Positions 26,991-36,320 of a stretch of 64,000 bases of DNA are shown in pieces (within the stretch, counting starts at the first letter, position 1; every line of letters begins with the position of its first letter). Source of the DNA: an uncultured Alphaproteobacteria bacterium. GTDB lineage: Bacteria > Pseudomonadota > Alphaproteobacteria > Micavibrionales > Micavibrionaceae. Below the pieces are notes generated by a model, which had not been told where the DNA came from, did not search any database, and saw only the letters and a list, made by a program, of their open reading frames with translations. The stretch is taken from the NCBI GenBank assembly GCA_946481105.1, contig CAMLMM010000001.1, positions 1 through 64,000 of the forward strand, in the 5' to 3' direction. Both the position numbers and the translations under genes were made by a program.

Positions 26991-27812
26991 ATGACCGATT
27001 TTCAACCCATTATTGAGGCAGCCTGGGATAAACGGGCCGATATTTCCCCAACAACAACTGGTGACATCCGCCAAGCCGTTGAATCCGTACTCCGCGACCT
27101 GAGCAGCGGTGCCACACGTATTGCCACCAAAACTGCCAATGGCTGGTCCACGCAGGAATGGTTAAAAAAAGCAGTATTGCTCTCATTCCGCTTGAACCCA
27201 AATACCCGCATGGGTGATGGCTGGTGGGACAAAGTCCCGCTAAAAACCGCTGGCTGGCCGGATCAGGCGTTTTCTGACGCTGGATATCGCGCAGTCCCGG
27301 GATCGGTTGTACGCCATGGCGCGTATATAGCCCCCGGCGTGGTGTTGATGCCCTCTTTTGTGAATATTGGCGCCTATGTCGATAGCGGCACAATGATCGA
27401 TACCTGGTCGACCGTCGGATCCTGCGCCCAGATCGGCAAGAACTGCCACATTTCCGGCGGCGTGGGTATTGGCGGCGTACTGGAACCGTTGCAGGCCAGC
27501 CCGGTCATTATTGAAGACAACGTATTTATTGGCGCCCGGTCTGAAGTAGCCGAAGGTGTTATTGTCGAAGAAGGTGCTGTGCTGAGCATGGGCGTTTTCC
27601 TCGGTGCCTCCACCAAAATCATCGACCGCGAAACCGGTGAAGTATTTAAAGGTCGTGTGCCAGCTTATTCCGTTGTTGTGCCGGGCACCCTGCCAGGCAA
27701 ATCTTTGCCGGACGGCACGCCGGGTCCGGGATTGGCCTGTGCTGTTATCGTCAAGCGTGTCGATGCGCAGACACGCAGCAAAACATCCATCAACGATCTG
27801 TTGCGTGATTAG
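26991..27812 (+). CDS. dapD: Tetrahydrodipicolinate N-succinyltransferase
   Basis: About 273 aa. It succinylates tetrahydrodipicolinate in the succinylase branch of lysine/diaminopimelate synthesis. Visible: the N-terminal helical domain ([12 protein letters not shown]), [32 protein letters not shown] entering the hexapeptide beta-helix, and [23 protein letters not shown]. The ATG at 26991 is favoured by the family start ([12 protein letters not shown]); the frame opens 27 nt earlier. dapE follows one base after the stop, making a tight dapDE unit. Confidence 0.97.
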   Translation: MTDFQPIIEAAWDKRADISPTTTGDIRQAVESVLRDLSSGATRIATKTANGWSTQEWLKKAVLLSFRLNPNTRMGDGWWDKVPLKTAGWPDQAFSDAGYRAVPGSVVRHGAYIAPGVVLMPSFVNIGAYVDSGTMIDTWSTVGSCAQIGKNCHISGGVGIGGVLEPLQASPVIIEDNVFIGARSEVAEGVIVEEGAVLSMGVFLGASTKIIDRETGEVFKGRVPAYSVVVPGTLPGKSLPDGTPGPGLACAVIVKRVDAQTRSKTSINDLLRD

Positions 27813-27813
27813 C

Positions 27814-28959
27814 ATGACGCTAATTGACCCCGTCCAACTGACAATGGATTCCGTGGCCTGCCAAAGTGTGACACCCGCGGATGATGGCGCGCTGGATGTC
27901 ATGGCGAATGCCCTGACCAGTATGGGTTTTACTATTACCCGCCTGCGTTTTGACGAGGATGGTACCGCGTCCATCGACAACATATTTGCTCGTCTGGGTA
28001 GCGGGGGGCCTCATTTATGTTATATGGGTCATACGGATGTCGTGCCTGCAGGGCGCGACGCCGACTGGACGTCTCCGCCTTTTAAACCGGAAATTCGCAA
28101 TGGCCTTCTCTATGGACGTGGCGTCGCCGACATGAAAGGTGGAAACGCAGCCTTTGCTGCAGCTGTATCGCGCTTCCTCCATGCTAAGCCAGACTTTGGG
28201 GGGTCGATTTCGTTTCTGCTGACCGGTGATGAAGAAGCCGCCTCCATTAACGGAACTGTTAAAGTTATCGACTGGATGCTCAAGAATGGCCAAATGCCAG
28301 ATGTCGCCCTGGTAGGCGAACCCAGTAATATAAATCGTCTGGGTGACACAATGCGCGTCGGACGGCGTGGTTCGCTGACCGGCCGTTTGATGGTTGAGGG
28401 TATTCAAGGCCATAGCGCCTATCCGGAACGCGCCCGTAATCCTATTCCACTCATGGTGCCTTTGCTGAATGTCCTGATCGCAGAAAAATTTGATGACGGT
28501 ACGGCAGAATTTCCACCGACACATCTTGCTTTCACCTCGGTCGATGTCGGCAATATGGCCTCAAATGTTATCCCGGCACGCATCGAAGCTAAATTCAATA
28601 TGCGCTTTAACGATAACTGGACCAAAGAAACATTGGATACGCATCTGCGCCATATCCTGAACAAGGTTCATACCGATTACATGCTTGAAACCCGCAGCAA
28701 TGCTCCATGCTTTCTAACCCCAGGCAGCCCATGGCGGACATTGGTCAGCAACGCCGTTGAGAAAATTTCCGGGATAAAACCGCATCATGATACGGGGGGC
28801 GGAACCTCCGATGCCCGTTTTATAGCGCAACATTGCCCGGTGGTGGAATATGGGTTGCTAAATGCCAGTATTCATAAGGTTGACGAACATGCATCTATAA
28901 AGGATCTGGAAGATTTGACCCGAACCTATCACGAGATTTTGATGTCCTATTTTTCGTGA
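27814..28959 (+). CDS. dapE: Succinyl-diaminopimelate desuccinylase
   Basis: A 381-aa di-zinc M20-family amidohydrolase removing succinate to give LL-diaminopimelate. Ligands visible are the His of CYMGHTDVVP (about residue 70), the Asp of GRGVADMKGG (about 103), the catalytic/bridging Glu pair in TGDEEA, the Glu of VGEPS and the C-terminal His in NASIHKVDEH. The ATG at 27814 sits 1 nt after the dapD stop. Together with dapD this covers two consecutive steps of the pathway. Confidence 0.96.
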   Translation: MTLIDPVQLTMDSVACQSVTPADDGALDVMANALTSMGFTITRLRFDEDGTASIDNIFARLGSGGPHLCYMGHTDVVPAGRDADWTSPPFKPEIRNGLLYGRGVADMKGGNAAFAAAVSRFLHAKPDFGGSISFLLTGDEEAASINGTVKVIDWMLKNGQMPDVALVGEPSNINRLGDTMRVGRRGSLTGRLMVEGIQGHSAYPERARNPIPLMVPLLNVLIAEKFDDGTAEFPPTHLAFTSVDVGNMASNVIPARIEAKFNMRFNDNWTKETLDTHLRHILNKVHTDYMLETRSNAPCFLTPGSPWRTLVSNAVEKISGIKPHHDTGGGTSDARFIAQHCPVVEYGLLNASIHKVDEHASIKDLEDLTRTYHEILMSYFS

Positions 28960-28990
28960 ACGGTTCAGCTAAAAAATTCCAGCGCGGGAA

Positions 28991-29019
28991 TTGACCGTGC
29001 CAGCGTGACTCTTTACTTT
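28991..29019 (+). promoter_or_regulatory. Candidate promoter for the DegP/HtrA protease gene
   Basis: TTGACC (28991-28996), 17-nt spacer, TACTTT (29014-29019), about 33 nt before the ATG. The -35 is good, the -10 weak. A small inverted repeat ATTCC/GGAAT overlaps the -35 and may be an operator. Confidence 0.35.
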
Positions 29020-29051
29020 CTAATTATTATTTACTCGCAAAAGGTATTGTT

Positions 29052-30617
29052 ATGTATAAATTACCCCTTGGTCTTTGTGTTCTGTCCCTGCTGACGATTG
29101 TTCCGGCTGTGGCCGATCCAGTGGTTACTGTACCTGCCCTGCCGCTGAATAATGCTCCTGCGAGTTTTGCCGACCTGTCTGAAAAACTTTCTCCAGCGGT
29201 CGTCAATATTTCTTCAACCCAAAAAGTGGTGGAACAAGGGCCGGACGCCATGCCGGAGAATATGCCCGATATGCCGGAACTGCCACCTGGTTCGCCGTTT
29301 GAACAATTCTTCAAGGATTTTATGGGGCGCCAGTATGGCATGGACGGCCAAGGTAATGGCGGCATGGGAATGCCTAACAACACCCCGGTCACATCCCTTG
29401 GTTCTGGCTTTATTATTGATGCCGGTAAAGGCCTGGTAGTCACCAATAACCACGTGATTAAAGATGCCGACGAAGTGCGCGTAACCCTGTCTGACAACAC
29501 CGTGCTGGATGCCGAGATTGTCGGCAAGGATGAGAAGACCGATCTCGCCCTGTTGAAAATTAAAAATGACGGCCACAAGCTGACTGCCGTATCCTTTGGC
29601 AATAGTGATTCCATGCGTGTCGGTGACTGGGTAGTGGCGATCGGCAATCCATTCGGTCTGGGAGGGACTGTCACCGCCGGGATTATTTCCGCACGCAAAC
29701 GTGACATCAGCGCAGGCCCCTATGACGATTTTATTCAGACCGATGCATCCATCAACCGTGGTAACTCTGGTGGCCCCATGTTTAATCTGAAAGGCGAAGT
29801 CATTGGTATTAATACCGCCATCTATTCACCCTCCGGTGGGTCCGTGGGTATCGGGTTCGCAGTTCCGTCTAATCTGGCAAAGCCTATCATCGACCAACTG
29901 GCCCAGTATGGAAAAACTCGCCGCGGCTGGATTGGTGTTAAAATCCAGACGGTAACAAAAGATATTGCTGATAGTCTGGGTCTGAAAGGCGTGAAAGGTG
30001 CGCTAATTGCCAGCATAACGCCGGGTGGCCCCGCTGAAGATGCCAAATTAAAGGCAGGTGACGTGATACTGGAATTTAATGGCCAAAGCCTTGATGGTAT
30101 GCGCCAGCTCCCGCGCATTGTGGCAGAAACACCGATTGGTAAAGAGGTACCCGTCAGCGTCTGGCGCGATGGTAAAATCGTGGCGATGAATATCCAGGTT
30201 GGCGAACTCGAAAAGGCCGAAAGCGACGGCAAAATCGAAACAGGCAGCAAAAAAACCACCGATCCATACGGCAGCAAAGCAGTCGAGCTTGATGGTCTGG
30301 GCGTTTCCGTGGCCAACATCTCCCCGACTCTGCGTCAGACCTACAATATTCCTGAAGATGTAAAAGGTATTGTTGTCACCAAAATGGCCTCAATGTCCGA
30401 ATCGCTCGATAAAGGGCTGACGGCTGGTGACGTTATACTAGAGATCAACCAGACCCCGGTGCCTGATACTGCCAAGGCTGAACAACTGGTGGCCGAAGCG
30501 CGCAAAGCCGGAAAGGAATCCGTCTTACTTCTGGTCGATAATCAGGGACAGGGCGATGTACGCTTCGTTGGGTTGAAGTTTAAGAAATCCGACAGCAAAG
30601 AACCGGCCAAGAAATAG
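29052..30617 (+). CDS. Periplasmic Do-type serine endoprotease (DegP/HtrA family)
   Basis: A 521-aa protein with a signal peptide (cleavage near AVADP, residue 22). Its trypsin-like domain carries the triad His (NNHVIKDADEV, about 135), Asp (KTDLALLKI, about 165) and Ser (NRGNSGGPMF, about 240). Two PDZ domains follow (starting GWIGVKIQTV, about 300, and GLGVSVANIS, about 416). A Met/Pro-rich insert (about 65-110) lies before the protease core. It degrades or refolds misfolded envelope proteins. The gene runs directly into miaA with no spacer. I leave the DegP/DegQ/MucD choice open. Confidence 0.95.
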   Translation: MYKLPLGLCVLSLLTIVPAVADPVVTVPALPLNNAPASFADLSEKLSPAVVNISSTQKVVEQGPDAMPENMPDMPELPPGSPFEQFFKDFMGRQYGMDGQGNGGMGMPNNTPVTSLGSGFIIDAGKGLVVTNNHVIKDADEVRVTLSDNTVLDAEIVGKDEKTDLALLKIKNDGHKLTAVSFGNSDSMRVGDWVVAIGNPFGLGGTVTAGIISARKRDISAGPYDDFIQTDASINRGNSGGPMFNLKGEVIGINTAIYSPSGGSVGIGFAVPSNLAKPIIDQLAQYGKTRRGWIGVKIQTVTKDIADSLGLKGVKGALIASITPGGPAEDAKLKAGDVILEFNGQSLDGMRQLPRIVAETPIGKEVPVSVWRDGKIVAMNIQVGELEKAESDGKIETGSKKTTDPYGSKAVELDGLGVSVANISPTLRQTYNIPEDVKGIVVTKMASMSESLDKGLTAGDVILEINQTPVPDTAKAEQLVAEARKAGKESVLLLVDNQGQGDVRFVGLKFKKSDSKEPAKK

Positions 30618-31502
30618 ATGAATGATTGCTTATGCCCCGTTCGGGTTGTCGCCGGACCGACCGCTAGCGGCAAATCTGCGCTGGCGCTCGATCTGGCCCA
30701 GCGCGAACAGGGGGTGATTATAAATGCCGACTCCCTCCAGATATATAACTCGTTGCCAATTCTGACGGCCACGCCATCAGCCGCAGAACAAGATTTAGCC
30801 CCCCATTCGCTTTATGGCGTACTGAAACCCAACCAATCCATAACTGCTATGGACTGGGCTAAACTGGCGCAGCAGGAAATTAGCAAAGCTTTTGCCGCAG
30901 GAAAAAAGCCTATTATAGTCGGTGGCACAGGATTTTACCTGAAGACATTGATGGAAGGCTTGTCACCCATACCGCAAATATCTCCTGCGGTGCGCGTTCT
31001 GGCGCAGGACCTGTTTGATAAAATCGGTCTGGTAGAATTCTTCGCTGAATTGCAAAGGGCCGACCCCATTATTGCGGCAAAAATCGACCGCCATAATCCA
31101 CAGCGCCTGGTGCGGGCAATGGAAGTTTTCATGGGAACAGGAAAACCGCTTTCATACTGGCAGGAGCTTCCACCCATCCCTGTCGACCCTGACCTGAAAT
31201 TTGATATTCAACTGATAATGCCCGAACGAGATGACCTTTATCGGCGCTGCGATCGGCGTTTTGATATGATGATAAAAAATGGGGCGCTGGAGGAAGTCCG
31301 TGCGTTTGATGAGGATATTATGGCTGGAAAAGTGGAGATTGATGCCGCCCTTACTCATGCCCTGGGATTTAAGCCGTTACAGGACTATCTGCGCGGAAAC
31401 ATCGATCTGGAAAGCGCCATTTATCTGGCGAAGAGTGAAACGCGTCACTACGCGAAACGTCAGACAACCTGGTTCCGCCACCAGCTTACTCAACCGACTT
31501 GA
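30618..31502 (+). CDS. miaA: tRNA dimethylallyltransferase
   Basis: A 294-aa MiaA, which transfers a dimethylallyl group to A37 of tRNAs reading UNN codons. The P-loop is VVAGPTASGKSALALDLA (about residues 7-24), and the following INADSLQIYNSLPILTATP contains the catalytic Asp. GGTGFYLKTLMEGLSPIP and the HNPQRLVRAMEV segment are also typical. The ATG touches the protease stop, so the two are likely co-translated. The 3' end overlaps the facing 177-aa gene by 17 bp. Confidence 0.96.
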   Translation: MNDCLCPVRVVAGPTASGKSALALDLAQREQGVIINADSLQIYNSLPILTATPSAAEQDLAPHSLYGVLKPNQSITAMDWAKLAQQEISKAFAAGKKPIIVGGTGFYLKTLMEGLSPIPQISPAVRVLAQDLFDKIGLVEFFAELQRADPIIAAKIDRHNPQRLVRAMEVFMGTGKPLSYWQELPPIPVDPDLKFDIQLIMPERDDLYRRCDRRFDMMIKNGALEEVRAFDEDIMAGKVEIDAALTHALGFKPLQDYLRGNIDLESAIYLAKSETRHYAKRQTTWFRHQLTQPT

Positions 31503-32019
31503 ACACCATATCCCGGTAGCCGGCAATATTACCCAGATCATAGTCTGGAAGAGCCAGGTCAGGCGGATTATCAACTATTGCCTGAACCCCCATATTAAAT
31601 CGCTTGATATACTCTGGCTTCTCGGCTTCATATGGTTTTTTTCCATTAATATTAACGGCCTTCAGTTCCGGCGAAACATTCCCGGCTTCATCCACATTAA
31701 AGGCACAATCAATTGAGTTTGATTTTTGTTCGCCGGAAATGCCAATACTTGAATAATATATGCGTACCACCTGCGTATAATCTTCAACAGCCAGAATTTT
31801 GATCTCGGAGGGATAGGGTTCGTTCAACTCGACAAAGACTTTGCAGATGCCATATTGGATAGATCCCATACGCGGCTGCATTCCGATAAAAATGAACAGG
31901 AAAACGAATATGCCGGCGCCTATTTTCATCCGCCGGCTTTTCTTCTTTTTCTTTTTAAGCTCCAGCGCTAGTTCTTCTTCGGTTTTCTCTATGATTGGCG
32001 GTGATGGTTTCTTCGCCAT
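31486..32019 (-). CDS. Unknown membrane-anchored protein at the end of Dot/Icm locus 1
   Basis: A 177-aa protein I do not recognise. It has a Lys/Glu-rich cytoplasmic N-terminus with a stretch of nine basic residues (about 24-31), one membrane helix (about 33-50) and a 125-residue periplasmic region with two cysteines (about 59 and 104). It starts one base after the dotO stop, so it is translationally coupled to the T4SS operon and likely serves it. In Legionella the gene after icmB is tphA/icmF, which this does not resemble. Possible roles are a lineage-specific subunit or an assembly factor. It ends inside the tail of miaA (17-bp overlap). Confidence 0.7.
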   Translation of the reverse strand: MAKKPSPPIIEKTEEELALELKKKKKKSRRMKIGAGIFVFLFIFIGMQPRMGSIQYGICKVFVELNEPYPSEIKILAVEDYTQVVRIYYSSIGISGEQKSNSIDCAFNVDEAGNVSPELKAVNINGKKPYEAEKPEYIKRFNMGVQAIVDNPPDLALPDYDLGNIAGYRDMVFKSVE

Positions 32020-32020
32020 A

Positions 32021-35008
32021 CTACGCCCCAGCCAAAGCTTGTTTATTATACGTATCGATTATTTCGTTAACAATCTCATCAATAACTGCGCTTACGGCCG
32101 CTGCACGGGACTCGCCGCCATCCGATGATTTCGCCATAACACGGCGCTTTATTTCATTACGCGCGCTGCCACCGGGAAAAGATACCGCCAGGAGCTGACG
32201 GGCACGTCCGGCCCCAAATTTAGCATAAAGCCGATTACGAATAATTACATCCTCAACCGAGGTCGCGAAAGCCCAAAGCTCGATCGGACCCAGCGTATTG
32301 ATAAGGTGCTGTTCATAGCGCCCCTCGTTCGTACCAAGAATAAGCAAGGCGGGAGCCCCGCCAGCCCGCGGACCGGTCAATCGATACCGGATTATATTGC
32401 GCGCTGTAGCCGTCAAACCGAAACGGTCTTTAATGTCATCAACAGCCTTATCCGACACCGCAGTACCCAGAACCCAGACGCCAGTAGCCAAATCAACCAT
32501 GTCATCATCAAAGTCGTCCAGCAACTGGGATGCCAGAACAATTTGTACCCCGCGCTTACGCCCTTCCCGGACATCCCTGACGACCTGAGCGCGCACCGAA
32601 GAAGATGAACTGGTGCGGTGGAATTCATCATAACATAGGCGTTTTGGCGTTTCTGCCAGGTCCTGCAGCTTCAGTTCATGATAAGTTCGGTATTTTTCTG
32701 GAATATATTGCAGGGATTCAGGTCCAACCCACCAGTTCCGCACCATCGCGTTGCGTGCCAGCATATACATGATAGCTGTCTGGCGATCTGCGCCGTCATC
32801 CCCCTGAGGCGACACGTCCATCAAATCAAGGGAACAGACACGGGCACCCGCTATATCAAACTGCGTTACCGACGACAGAATCGGGTATTCGCGTATGGCC
32901 GACGTAATCATGCGCTCGAACGCGCTGATAATGGATTCAGAACTCGAACCAATCGACGTTTCTTCAAGGAGCGTCCTGATCTGTGGCCGGCGTGATGCTG
33001 TAATCGAATCGCTCAGCGTCGGAACGGCATGCCGCTGGGCGCGCATCGCCTCGCTAATCATATTTAATTCAAACAGGCGCTCCACCACATCCCACCAGTA
33101 AGGGTCGGTGGGGAGATGGATATTATGTTTCTGGATCGCATCGTCAATTTCAGCGTCTAAGCGCGGCAGATAAGGACGCGGTTCAGCATTCGCCACTTTA
33201 TCATCCCGCCAGCGATACATCTCGTCCACAACAAGACCGGCAAGCTGCTGAATGCCATCATACGGCTTGTCATGGCCCGGCGGCGTGCTAAGCAGCACAA
33301 GCATCTCCACCAGATAACTGCGCTCATCTAGGAGCGGGTAGCGGCAGCCAAGCTGCGTGTCAAAAGGGTTAATGGCATACTGACGCGCCATCTGCAGGCG
33401 GTAATAGGCCGACTCGCCCTGACGTTCGATAGGCAATGCTTCTTTTACCAAGGAAACAAGTCCCGACGACGATGGTCCGATATCAATAATAGCCACAAAA
33501 GGCAGTTTGCTCATCCCTGGCGACAGAATTGTCCCTAGGTTGAGCGTATTCATCAATACCGATTTACCCGCACCCGGTTGTGCGAAAATCAGATCGAACC
33601 ATGTAGTTGTCAGGGTTGTCCCCGTCTGGTACGGCCAGATTTTTCCATCCGGACTGCGCAACAAAATAGATCCGGAAACAAATGGACTTGATGGACGTTG
33701 CCATGGGATAAGCTTCATTACCTCGCGCATTGGTGCAATAGCCGTCGGGGCCGTGCCGCCGCAATGAATACCCATCGCGGACGACATGACAGCATCCAGC
33801 GGATCGCCTGAGGAATTGCTGACTTGAACGTACCCCCAGCTTTCAATCGACTGCATCAGAATCGACACGCGGTCATAAATCAGGGTTTTTTCTTCTTTCG
33901 GGGCCCAAGTGGCGAAAGAAACACGCAGACGCACGACAGGTTCGCTGCGCGCCATGGCCTCCAGGCCCTCAAGTGAATATTTAATCTGGCGATTTAAAGC
34001 ATTGGTTACGCTCATAAGGGTCGCCAGCAGAGATTTAAAAGCCGTTGCCTCCGCGCCCCCTCCCTCAATCAGAAAGGAGATACGAAAGGGTACTTTTGCT
34101 TCGTATAGGCGACTGAGGAGCATAGGAAACGGCATGGATTCCATCGGCCCCAGCGTCATATCGGCACCAGCCCAATTCATGTCACCTAACTGAATCGTTG
34201 TCCCATCAATAATTTTGGCATCACCAACCGCGAGTTGAGATGACAAGGGAGGCCAGATAATGTCCGATAAATCTACTGTCGATGTCGGGGCGCGCGGCGG
34301 AATTGGATCACCCGGCAAACAAGCACGCCAGGACTCGCTGCTCCGTGATGGAAACATATTGCTGCGAACGGCGCGCAAAGCCTCATGCACCTCCAGCAGG
34401 TCAGACCGAATACCGAGCTCATTTAAGGATTGCTGAATAGAAGTGATTAAACTCTTATGTCGTGTCCGCAACGATTCGATGCCCGCCAGGGGCTGCTGAC
34501 CATAAGGGGCATTGACCCATTTCTTGGCCTGTTCCTGTTTTTCGACCCGCGTGGCCTCAATTTCGCTTTTTGTCATGGAGGACGGCCGCGTCCAAAGAAC
34601 AAAATAACATTCCTCGTGGCTGAGGATAGTAGAAAGATTTTTGATTTTTTCCTGAATAAGGTCTTCGACCTCAAGACTGGTATTGCGGGCAGTTGCCCGT
34701 GTTTCACGCATTAACGTATCAAGATGCGGGCGGATACGATTTGGATCACGGGCAAAATATATCTGCATGGCATGGCCAGGGCGGTCAAACTTTGCCCCCA
34801 GTTTCAGCGTGGCCGCGTCAACCAGAAAATTATACTCCTCCTCGCCAATTACCTGGCGCGAACCATCCACTTTCAAATAACTCACCAGAGACCCATCACT
34901 GGCGGCTAAAGTATGCTCACTATCAATAGTCTCCAGCCGGATAAAGCTGTCGATTGACTGACGCAATGCCTTTTGAAAAGGGTATAGAAGTTTTTCAAGA
35001 ATATTCAT
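32021..35008 (-). CDS. dotO: Type IVB secretion ATPase DotO/IcmB
   Basis: A 995-aa VirB4-related ATPase, close to the roughly 1,000 aa of Legionella DotO/IcmB and TraU of IncI plasmids. Walker A is FAQPGAGKSVLMNTL (about residues 475-488), with Walker B in RLCYDEFH (about 789) and downstream LASQLLDDFDDD. The N-terminal half is the VirB4-like assembly domain. It energises the inner-membrane complex, forming hexamers under DotI/DotG. Position after dotN matches the icmJ-icmB order of Legionella. An 86-bp gap separates it from dotN. No membrane helix is obvious. Confidence 0.93.
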   Translation of the reverse strand: MNILEKLLYPFQKALRQSIDSFIRLETIDSEHTLAASDGSLVSYLKVDGSRQVIGEEEYNFLVDAATLKLGAKFDRPGHAMQIYFARDPNRIRPHLDTLMRETRATARNTSLEVEDLIQEKIKNLSTILSHEECYFVLWTRPSSMTKSEIEATRVEKQEQAKKWVNAPYGQQPLAGIESLRTRHKSLITSIQQSLNELGIRSDLLEVHEALRAVRSNMFPSRSSESWRACLPGDPIPPRAPTSTVDLSDIIWPPLSSQLAVGDAKIIDGTTIQLGDMNWAGADMTLGPMESMPFPMLLSRLYEAKVPFRISFLIEGGGAEATAFKSLLATLMSVTNALNRQIKYSLEGLEAMARSEPVVRLRVSFATWAPKEEKTLIYDRVSILMQSIESWGYVQVSNSSGDPLDAVMSSAMGIHCGGTAPTAIAPMREVMKLIPWQRPSSPFVSGSILLRSPDGKIWPYQTGTTLTTTWFDLIFAQPGAGKSVLMNTLNLGTILSPGMSKLPFVAIIDIGPSSSGLVSLVKEALPIERQGESAYYRLQMARQYAINPFDTQLGCRYPLLDERSYLVEMLVLLSTPPGHDKPYDGIQQLAGLVVDEMYRWRDDKVANAEPRPYLPRLDAEIDDAIQKHNIHLPTDPYWWDVVERLFELNMISEAMRAQRHAVPTLSDSITASRRPQIRTLLEETSIGSSSESIISAFERMITSAIREYPILSSVTQFDIAGARVCSLDLMDVSPQGDDGADRQTAIMYMLARNAMVRNWWVGPESLQYIPEKYRTYHELKLQDLAETPKRLCYDEFHRTSSSSSVRAQVVRDVREGRKRGVQIVLASQLLDDFDDDMVDLATGVWVLGTAVSDKAVDDIKDRFGLTATARNIIRYRLTGPRAGGAPALLILGTNEGRYEQHLINTLGPIELWAFATSVEDVIIRNRLYAKFGAGRARQLLAVSFPGGSARNEIKRRVMAKSSDGGESRAAAVSAVIDEIVNEIIDTYNKQALAGA

Positions 35009-35094
35009 TCTGACTCAAGATTCGCTTTAATATCAAGCTACTATACAACAATTTTGGAAATATAAAACCTGCGATGAACCAGAAAAGGGGGAAA

Positions 35095-35799
35095 TCAGGA
35101 AGTGGATCGCAAAGCACCCTTATAAAGCGTTGTCCATAAGGTAGGGGGTTTTGCACCAAAGGGGCCTTCTTTTGAACGCCAGTAGGCCAATATTTGAGGG
35201 AATTGATTAAACTCCAGATCAGTTTCGCGAATCAGGCGCCTATCAAGCGGTAGCAGACGAATGCCCTCTATTTTGGGTGAGCGTTCAGCATAGTACCGAT
35301 TGGTCAGAAAATCTTTCAAGACCGTCGAAAGAACATAAGGATCATCCGTCTGGATACGACGACGCGCTTCTTCACGACGGGCCATTAGCGCATCAAGTGT
35401 GGCACGGGCAGCTTCAGCCATTGGCCCCTGCGAAATACGGGCGACATACACAGCCCGCATAATATGATGAAGATCGGCCTGAGAAATTTCAGGAAGCCAT
35501 ACTAAAACCCCAGACCGCATTGTGCTGGCCATATCCAGATTAAAGCACTGGTGACAAAAGATACAAACTGTCGCCAGATTATCCATCGACAAGTTATGGC
35601 GATTATGGTCAATAAAATGGATATCCTGGTATTTGGTCGCAGCAAAACCACAGCAATGACAGGTGTTGTTATCACGGTCAAAGACCGCCTTGCGAATTTC
35701 CGGGGTAAGCACAGACCCGCCCGCGGTGCGGACGAATTTTCCCGAAGAAGAATTGCCCGATGAACGGGCAATTCCTAAATTTAATGGAATACGCTTCAT
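35095..35799 (-). CDS. dotN: Type IVB coupling-complex protein DotN/IcmJ (HNH-like zinc protein)
   Basis: A 234-aa protein. The central HNH-like core has two cysteine pairs, CHCC at 47-50 and CIFC at 79-82, around YQDIHFIDHNRHNLSMDNL. This fits DotN, which folds like an HNH endonuclease with a four-cysteine structural zinc but binds DotL in the coupling complex. Alone it might be called an HNH nuclease. Its place between dotP and dotO (icmD-icmJ-icmB) makes DotN the better call. The ATG overlaps the stop of the preceding dotP copy by one base. Its partner DotL is not in the window. Confidence 0.85.
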   Translation of the reverse strand: MKRIPLNLGIARSSGNSSSGKFVRTAGGSVLTPEIRKAVFDRDNNTCHCCGFAATKYQDIHFIDHNRHNLSMDNLATVCIFCHQCFNLDMASTMRSGVLVWLPEISQADLHHIMRAVYVARISQGPMAEAARATLDALMARREEARRRIQTDDPYVLSTVLKDFLTNRYYAERSPKIEGIRLLPLDRRLIRETDLEFNQFPQILAYWRSKEGPFGAKPPTLWTTLYKGALRSTS

Positions 35800-36246
35800 T
35801 ACTTAACAGAGTTAAACGTACTGATTTTCTGCATTTTCTGCGCATCAACACCGGTACCGGAAGTACCCAGCAGATCCTGTGTCGCTTCAGCGACTGCCGG
35901 TACGCTGAACAGACAGCCCGCAATCAGGATTTTAATCGCACCCTCTTTTATCGGTGTCTGGCTCGGGTTTTCAACATGTGCCTTGATTTTCAGCAGGCCC
36001 AGCACCGCAAAAACCAGACCAACAATATAACCCAGCGTCGTGATCACGCCAGACAGGTTACTGGTCTGATTCACAATACGCGCCGCCACGTCATTAAAGC
36101 TCGCAGCCTCAGCTGACTCAGCACCCGCCATAACAGCTGTGGCCAGGGTTGCAGATGTATAAGCGCCAAGACGATTAATTTTTTTGTTCAGTTTCAGCAT
36201 GATTTTCCTCCTCATAGCTGTTTCGTTTCAATTAAATACTACACCA
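35798..36246 (-). repeat. Perfect 449-bp direct repeat, copy B
   Basis: Identical over its whole length to 36321-36769 by line-by-line comparison. The unit holds the last five codons and stop of dotE (GVVFN-stop, here a useless remnant), the dotP leader, dotP, and two bases of the dotN start codon. Offset between copies is 523 bp, with a 74-bp unique spacer (36247-36320). Confidence 0.95.
35799..36215 (-). CDS. dotP: DotP/IcmD-like small membrane protein, copy next to dotN
   Basis: A 138-aa precursor: signal peptide (cleavage near ESAEA-AS, about residue 37), then two membrane helices (GVITTLGYIVGLVFAVLGLL and IKILIAGCLFSVPAVAEA), joined by a polar loop KAHVENPSQTPIKEG. This is the IcmD/DotP layout of Legionella (about 132 aa), an inner-membrane Dot/Icm component of unsettled role. 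The sequence of the gene and its leader is identical to the copy at 36322. An earlier possible start, MRRKIM, precedes the likelier MLKLNKKIN by 18 nt; AGGAGG lies just upstream. It is coupled to dotN by a TAATG overlap. Confidence 0.85.
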   Translation of the reverse strand: MRRKIMLKLNKKINRLGAYTSATLATAVMAGAESAEAASFNDVAARIVNQTSNLSGVITTLGYIVGLVFAVLGLLKIKAHVENPSQTPIKEGAIKILIAGCLFSVPAVAEATQDLLGTSGTGVDAQKMQKISTFNSVK

Positions 36247-36320
36247 GATAACCAATGTGCTTATAGATTGAGAGGTAAGGGATATCCCCGATCCACCGGG
36301 AATATCCGCTTATATTTCTT
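36247..36320 (-). other. 74-bp spacer with a stem-loop between the dotP copies
   Basis: On the minus strand it contains GGATATTCCCG-GTGGAT-CGGGGATATCC, an 11-bp stem with one G-U pair. No T-run follows, so it may be an RNA processing or stability element rather than a terminator. It lies after the first dotP and before the second. Confidence 0.5.

Noticed and set aside
27240..27983. A 247-codon minus-strand frame
   Set aside because: Antisense shadow of dapD and the start of dapE.
35095..35799. HNH homing endonuclease or restriction-type nuclease
   Set aside because: Four structural cysteines and its place between dotP and dotO fit DotN/IcmJ better than a mobile nuclease.
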